Shown piece by piece: positions 6,694-10,768 of a stretch of 10,768 nucleotides of DNA. The stretch's first letter is position 1. Each line of letters starts with the position of its first letter. The translations under genes were made by a program, and so were the position numbers. The stretch is from Chloroflexota bacterium (lineage in GTDB: Bacteria; Chloroflexota; Dehalococcoidia; SZUA-161; JAUWZY01), in NCBI GenBank assembly GCA_030615045.1, contig JAUWZY010000022.1, forward strand, positions 1-10,768. The letters are read 5' to 3'. The notes under the pieces are model-generated. The model ran no database searches. It was given only the letters and a program-made list of their open reading frames with translations, and had not been told where the DNA came from.

Positions 6694-7241
6694 TGCTTGA
6701 CTTAGCCGATCAACACACGAAGTCCATAATTTGGCGGATTATAGCGCCCATTGTTATCGTTCTGTTCCTCTTTATCTGGCTCCAGGCTTCGTTCCAGAGC
6801 TTTGTGGTCGAAGGTATCAGTATGGAACCGGGGTTACAGGGTGGACAAGTTATCCTTATTAACAAGGCCGCCTACTGGTTTGGCAGCCCGCAAAGAGGGG
6901 ATATCATTGTCTTCCACTCGCCTCAAGACCCTGACCGCGTCTTTGTCAAAAGGGTCATCGGCCTCCCTGGGGAGACAGTAAAGATAGAGAAGGGCAAGGT
7001 CTATATAGATGGCAAGCTACTACTGGAACCAGATTCCATCATCGAAGATAGCAGAGATTATGGTCCGGTGAATGTCCCCCCGGGGCATTACTTCGTCCTC
7101 GGCGATAACCGCAGCAACAGCAGCGATTCCCGCAATGGCTGGACGGTACCGGAAGGGGACATCATAGGCAAGGCTTGGCTTTCTGTCTGGCCGCTGAGCG
7201 ATTGGGGACTTGCGCCCAACTATGCACTGGAATTTGAATGA
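6693..7241 (+). CDS. lepB: Signal peptidase I
   Basis: Membrane serine protease of the S26 family that removes signal peptides from exported proteins on the outer face of the cytoplasmic membrane. From ATG 6693 it has 182 residues: a short cytoplasmic tail, one membrane span (about 13-31), then VEGISMEP with the nucleophile Ser43, RGDIIVF (69-75), VKRVIGLPGE with the general-base Lys86, and GDNRSNSSDSR (137-147). A longer frame from TTG 6642 adds 17 residues but would start in the -35 box. No Shine-Dalgarno precedes ATG 6693, and the leader would be about 15 nt, so initiation may be near-leaderless. TTG 6687 is a minor alternative. The stop overlaps galU in ATGA. Confidence 0.95.
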   Translation: MLDLADQHTKSIIWRIIAPIVIVLFLFIWLQASFQSFVVEGISMEPGLQGGQVILINKAAYWFGSPQRGDIIVFHSPQDPDRVFVKRVIGLPGETVKIEKGKVYIDGKLLLEPDSIIEDSRDYGPVNVPPGHYFVLGDNRSNSSDSRNGWTVPEGDIIGKAWLSVWPLSDWGLAPNYALEFE

Positions 7242-8116
7242 TGACGAAGATTAGAAAGGCAGTGGTTACCGCTGCCGGCTGGGGCACCAGGTTTTTGCCT
7301 GCGACCAAGGCCCAGCCTAAGGAGATGCTGCCCCTGCTCGATAAGCCCATGATTCAGTATGCCGTAGAGGAGGCTGTTGCCTCCGGTATCGAGCAGGTTA
7401 TCATCGTGACCGCGCTGGGAAAGCGAGCCATCGAAGACCACTTTGACCGCTCCTTCGAATTGGAGCATGCTTTGGAGCTTAGAGGTGATGAGCGGCTTCT
7501 AAGGGAGATTCGCGGCATCTCCGAGCTGGTCAATATCTGCTATATCCGGCAGAAGGAACAGCTGGGGTTGGGGCACGCCGTCTTGATCGCCGAGGAGCTT
7601 ATTGGAGACGAGCCCTTCGCTGTCCTCCTTCCCGATAACGTCTTTGAGGCTCAGGTGCCGGTTATAAGTCAAATGCTGCAGGTTTATGACCGTTATCAGT
7701 CCAGCGTGATCGCGGTGCAGCGAGTAGCCAGAGATGAGATCAAGAAACATGGCATCATTGAGCCCAGGCAAATAGAGGACAGGGTGTTTGAAGTGCTAAG
7801 TCTGGTGGAGAAGCCGGAGCCGGATGAAGCTCCATCGAACTTGGGTGTAATCGGCCGCTATATTCTGAGGCCAGAGATCTTCGCAGCGTTAAAGCTCACC
7901 CCACCGGGGAGGAAGGGAGAGATTGAACTTACCGATGGCTTGGCACTGCTTCTTGGGCAACAGCCAGTCTATGCCTATGAGTTTGAGGGGACAAGATATG
8001 ATGTCGGAACCCCCTTCGACCTGCTCAAGGCAGCGGTGGCCATCGCTTTGCGCCGCGCCGATATCGGAGACGAGTTCAGGGATTATCTGGCCAGCCTTAA
8101 ATGGGACGACTTTTAG
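7238..8116 (+). CDS. galU: UTP-glucose-1-phosphate uridylyltransferase
   Basis: Cytoplasmic nucleotidyltransferase that makes UDP-glucose from UTP and glucose-1-phosphate, feeding glycan and envelope synthesis. It has 292 residues, usual for bacterial GalU. Motifs are VVTAAGWGTRFLPATKAQPKEMLP (9-32), where Trp15 replaces the more common Leu, LPDNVF with the metal-binding Asp133, SLVEKPEP with Lys192, GEIELTDGLALL (227-238) and RYDVGTPFDLLKA, where RYDCG is common. The start is ATG 7238, overlapping the lepB stop. ATG 7241 follows directly in the same frame, and neither has a clear ribosome binding site, which fits coupling to lepB. A related thymidylyl or cytidylyl transferase specificity is less likely, given PKEMLP and the C-terminal motifs. 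Its last 4 bp overlap the converging STT3 gene. Confidence 0.95.
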   Translation: MMTKIRKAVVTAAGWGTRFLPATKAQPKEMLPLLDKPMIQYAVEEAVASGIEQVIIVTALGKRAIEDHFDRSFELEHALELRGDERLLREIRGISELVNICYIRQKEQLGLGHAVLIAEELIGDEPFAVLLPDNVFEAQVPVISQMLQVYDRYQSSVIAVQRVARDEIKKHGIIEPRQIEDRVFEVLSLVEKPEPDEAPSNLGVIGRYILRPEIFAALKLTPPGRKGEIELTDGLALLLGQQPVYAYEFEGTRYDVGTPFDLLKAAVAIALRRADIGDEFRDYLASLKWDDF

Positions 8117-10551
8117 GGCACATATTCGAATATCTCCACATAGGAGATCGTCCTCCCATCTGCCCAGCTTACCACGGTTGAATAGGATTTGTAGATCAGC
8201 TCATATTGCTTCAGTGCCTCAATGCTTACGCAGCTGACCCAGCGAGATGTACCCACTATCCTCTTACCCGGGTTCGCTTTTTCAAATGCTTTGGCCTCTT
8301 CATATGTGGGCAGTCCCGTGTATAGAACCTCGCTTGTCACCACCTTGATCACATATCTATCCCCCGTCTCAGGATCTGTGATCTCCCTGTCCTCATATGA
8401 AATGACCCAAGCTTGGCCCTGGTCCGAACCCACCGCCTCGCCGCCAAAATTGTACAACCTGGAGCACATAGAGTGATAATACTCGGGGTAATAGTACAGT
8501 ATAGGCTGCAGTGTTTTGTTATCATAGTATGTCTCGAAAAACGGGGGTTTGTCGGCAAAGGTCACCATGGCGTAGAATTTCCCCACCGCCATCTCATAGT
8601 CAATGATTATATACTTAGAGCCCAGCTTATCGAGCATCTCGTTTGCCTCGGTCTCATTTTGAGAGGTGAAAAACAGACCGGCACTCACAGCGCCAGCCTG
8701 AAACGGATTTGAGTTCGGTATGCGGTGGGCGATGGCGGTAATCCAGTGACCGTAGTCCCACCAGCTCATCACACCGTAAGCCGATTCCGGATAGGGATAA
8801 TACTCCCCTGATGGCGGGCGTTCATACAGTTGATAATAGAAATCGGGGTCCTCGAAGGGGTCTGGGGTATTATCTCTCATCCAAACCAGTGAATCATGCC
8901 AATCGTAACCAGGGCCTCCAGGATGCTCCGCATATTCCATGGTCTGTCCGATACCGCGGTAAAAGGGGTAAAATCCGGTATTGGGGTAAAAGGCCAGGAA
9001 AAACACGATTATTATAGACAAGGCAGGGGAGACATACTTCGGCCTCAGGAATCTGGCGCGAAACCCTCTCCACCCCATCCTTGACTCACTCCCTGGATTC
9101 GTCCTTGACTCACTCCCTGGCTCCAGCCTCCTTTCCCTGGCCCTCGGTCTTCTCCTCCTTTCCATCCGCGGCTCCCTGAAGCCAATCCAGCTCAGGATTG
9201 CCGAAACCCAGCCCGGGATCTTCCAGCACAGGTAGCCGCTGAGCAGGGCGGCATTGACGGCAAAGTAATAGGTGAACCGCACCTGCCCTATGATGGCTAT
9301 GAACATCACCAGGGTCCAGACCAGGAGAAATACCTTCTCCGGGCTTCTCTCCCTGATCGTGGTGTAAGTTATCAGAGCCATCGCCACTAGGGCCATGATG
9401 AAGCTGGTGGTAAACCTATCCCAGAAGCCAACGCCCAAAGACAATAGGCCTCGCACCTCGGCAATGGTTTCTGCTCTTGCGCCTGGTGTAAACAGGCTGA
9501 ATTTCCCCCACATGGAGCTGAGGAGGGAAGGATCGATGACATAGAAAGCCAGGACGGCGACTAAACCGAGACCTGCCAACACCAAGGGATAATAAGCTCG
9601 CTTTATATCTCTGTAATCCATCAGCCAGCAAACGCCACTTAGCAGCGGGGGCGTCAACATGGCGATAACTAACGCCCCGATTAAGAGGTCCTGATAGACA
9701 AGTTGATTCAAGAATGGGACGAGGATTATCAAAGCAACAAGAAATATCGGCACCCCGATAATGCAGAGATAGTCAGTGGATTTACCTCTTAGATAATCGA
9801 TGATGTATTGAAGGATCATGAATGCGAATATTATCAATACCAGAAACAGCCCGCCTGCCCAGGAAAGGAGATAAATCCCCAGGGCTATGCCAGTTAATAC
9901 GGCGTAGAGTAAGGGCTTCCTGATATTTCTCCAATCCCTGCTCCAGATATGCTCAAAGGATATCGCTCCTTCCTTTGCTTTTTTGAGCGCTATTATAAAG
10001 AACAGGATTGCTATCGTACTGAAGAGAACCTCAGCAGCATGGTGATCGCTAAATCCTAACAGGGAACGATATAGAAATTCACCGGGCAGAACGGCGATCA
10101 AAGCGGCGGCGAGCAATCCAACCTTCCTGTTAAAAAGCCCTTTGCCAATAAAGTACACCGGTACAGTAACCAGCGCTCCTAAAACAGCGGGGAAATAGGC
10201 GGTCACTGTTTCTACAGTATGTTGACTGGGGTGTCCCAAGCCAACAATCCAAGCTACAAATCCAATAAGCCAATCATAGAAAGGGGCAAAAGGCACATTC
10301 TGTCCGTAGGGATATAAGGTAAAGGGGTCGAAGGCGATCCTGTCGGGGAAGTGTTGCACCAGGTTCTCCACCAACCGCAGGTGATACCAAGGGTCATTTC
10401 CCCCGAATCGGATCCAATCGCCGAGGAAAACGCCGTCATAGGGTAGCCATGTTCGTATCGACAAGGCGATGGCAAAGATTGCGAGTAATATTAAGCCATA
10501 TCTCGCCCTTGTCGAGAGCCTGGCTCCGATTTTGGCAGGCAAATTATTCAT
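8113..10551 (-). CDS. STT3/AglB-type oligosaccharyltransferase
   Basis: Single-subunit oligosaccharyltransferase (GT66) expected to move a lipid-linked glycan to asparagine of exported proteins on the outer membrane face. It has 812 residues: about a dozen membrane spans, then a soluble domain (about 527-812). Active-site motifs are GGNDPWYH in the first outer loop with acidic Asp53, SDHHAAE (168-174), TIAE (362-365, the TIXE motif of prokaryotic enzymes), the Arg425 segment GQVRFTYYF, WWDYG (597-601) that reads the +2 Ser/Thr of the sequon, and DYEMAVGKFYAM (651-662), resembling the DK/MI motif. The layout resembles archaeal AglB more than Campylobacter PglB. Residues 462-503 form an Arg-rich loop before the last span. 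ATG 10551 has only a weak GAAGAA upstream. No glycosyltransferase or flippase genes adjoin it. Catalytic competence is inferred from motifs. Confidence 0.9.
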   Translation of the reverse strand: MNNLPAKIGARLSTRARYGLILLAIFAIALSIRTWLPYDGVFLGDWIRFGGNDPWYHLRLVENLVQHFPDRIAFDPFTLYPYGQNVPFAPFYDWLIGFVAWIVGLGHPSQHTVETVTAYFPAVLGALVTVPVYFIGKGLFNRKVGLLAAALIAVLPGEFLYRSLLGFSDHHAAEVLFSTIAILFFIIALKKAKEGAISFEHIWSRDWRNIRKPLLYAVLTGIALGIYLLSWAGGLFLVLIIFAFMILQYIIDYLRGKSTDYLCIIGVPIFLVALIILVPFLNQLVYQDLLIGALVIAMLTPPLLSGVCWLMDYRDIKRAYYPLVLAGLGLVAVLAFYVIDPSLLSSMWGKFSLFTPGARAETIAEVRGLLSLGVGFWDRFTTSFIMALVAMALITYTTIRERSPEKVFLLVWTLVMFIAIIGQVRFTYYFAVNAALLSGYLCWKIPGWVSAILSWIGFREPRMERRRRPRARERRLEPGSESRTNPGSESRMGWRGFRARFLRPKYVSPALSIIIVFFLAFYPNTGFYPFYRGIGQTMEYAEHPGGPGYDWHDSLVWMRDNTPDPFEDPDFYYQLYERPPSGEYYPYPESAYGVMSWWDYGHWITAIAHRIPNSNPFQAGAVSAGLFFTSQNETEANEMLDKLGSKYIIIDYEMAVGKFYAMVTFADKPPFFETYYDNKTLQPILYYYPEYYHSMCSRLYNFGGEAVGSDQGQAWVISYEDREITDPETGDRYVIKVVTSEVLYTGLPTYEEAKAFEKANPGKRIVGTSRWVSCVSIEALKQYELIYKSYSTVVSWADGRTISYVEIFEYVP
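9078..9120. repeat. 19 bp direct repeat inside the STT3 gene
   Basis: TCCTTGACTCACTCCCTGG occurs at 9078-9096 and again, identical, at 9102-9120. The period is 24 bases, exactly eight codons, so the reading frame is kept. On the coding strand each copy encodes PGSESR (residues 478-483 and 486-491) in the Arg-rich cytoplasmic linker before the last membrane span. Confidence 0.9.
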
Positions 10552-10768
10552 CGTTTTCTTCGTCAGAGCTTAGAAGCAATCCTGATGCTGACCAACTCTG
10601 AATACATTATGGGAAGGTGGCTCGAAACCCTGCCCCCTTTCCACGAGGATTATACTGGCATTAGACTCTGGGGTCAACCCTCACTCCTGCCTCAGTCTAT
10701 AGCCGTGTCAATATAAGGAGCAAATGGCTTCTGACTTCGTTGGGTCGGATGGGTAAACCGGTATAAGC
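10552..10768. other. Upstream region of the STT3 gene, no certain gene
   Basis: This 217-base stretch to the window edge holds the STT3 promoter and its leader. I see no strong hairpin, riboswitch or tRNA. At its right end, AAGGAG (10715-10720) stands four bases before ATG 10724 on the plus strand, but the frame closes after ten codons (MASDFVGSDG, stop at 10754-10756). It could be a leader peptide, the remnant of a gene or chance. The neighbouring gene beyond the window cannot be seen. Confidence 0.5.
10649..10677 (-). promoter_or_regulatory. Sigma70-type promoter for the STT3 gene
   Basis: On the minus strand, TTGACC (10677-10672) and a perfect TATAAT (10654-10649) are separated by 17 bases. 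Transcription would start near 10642, giving a leader of about 90 nt before ATG 10551. This indicates that the STT3 gene has its own transcript. Confidence 0.75.

Noticed and set aside
8122..8148. 12 bp palindrome ATATTCGAATAT and a nearby 6 bp stem-loop (8132-8148) after galU
   Set aside because: Considered as a bidirectional terminator, but the stem is short, there is no T tract on either strand, and the bases lie in the STT3 coding sequence.
10706..10711. Perfect minus-strand TTGACA upstream of the STT3 promoter
   Set aside because: No -10-like hexamer occurs at 16-19 bases. The TTGACC-17-TATAAT pair just downstream explains the gene better.

Overview
This 10.8 kb window reads as ordinary, gene-dense bacterial chromosome, probably from the Chloroflexota, class Dehalococcoidia or a near relative. 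The lineage is an inference. It rests on an archaeal-style STT3/AglB oligosaccharyltransferase sitting among plainly bacterial housekeeping genes, on a DUF1385 membrane protein placed beside rpmE, on the GalU variant motif AAGWGTR, and on moderate G+C with tight, often overlapping genes. I see no rRNA, tRNA, CRISPR array, insertion sequence or phage gene.

Region 1 (1-3008, plus strand) is an amino-acid biosynthesis cluster: argB (5' end cut by the window edge), argD, hisA, hisI. argB and argD overlap in ATGA. The genes supply steps 2 and 4 of arginine synthesis and the third and fourth steps of histidine synthesis.

Region 2 (2977-6597, minus strand) is one long operon read leftwards: rplU (L21), a 552-residue protein with a PEP-utiliser phosphohistidine domain, rpmA (L27), rpmE (L31), a small zinc-ribbon/membrane gene that looks frameshifted, and a DUF1385 membrane protein. 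The phosphohistidine-domain gene between L21 and L27 is the most unusual gene-order feature. The operon runs tail to tail into hisI with a 32 bp overlap.

Region 3 (6598-8116, plus strand) holds lepB (signal peptidase I) and galU (UTP-glucose-1-phosphate uridylyltransferase), overlapping in ATGA. rplU and lepB are divergent. The gap between them carries two near-consensus sigma70 promoters on opposite strands whose -10 boxes overlap, which makes a compact bidirectional promoter.

Region 4 (8113-10768, minus strand) is an 812-residue STT3/AglB-type oligosaccharyltransferase with all main active-site motifs, converging on galU with a 4 bp overlap. It has a good promoter (TTGACC-17-TATAAT) and a leader of about 90 nt. 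Its last cytoplasmic loop is a very Arg-rich linker containing a 19 bp direct repeat. GalU (nucleotide sugar supply), LepB (secretion) and STT3 (transfer of glycan to exported protein) would fit a surface-glycoprotein theme, but that link is inferred from proximity only.

I did not find a clearly new multi-gene system. The best leads are the stand-alone phosphohistidine protein in a ribosomal-protein operon, the bidirectional promoter, the frameshifted zinc-ribbon gene and the bacterial STT3.
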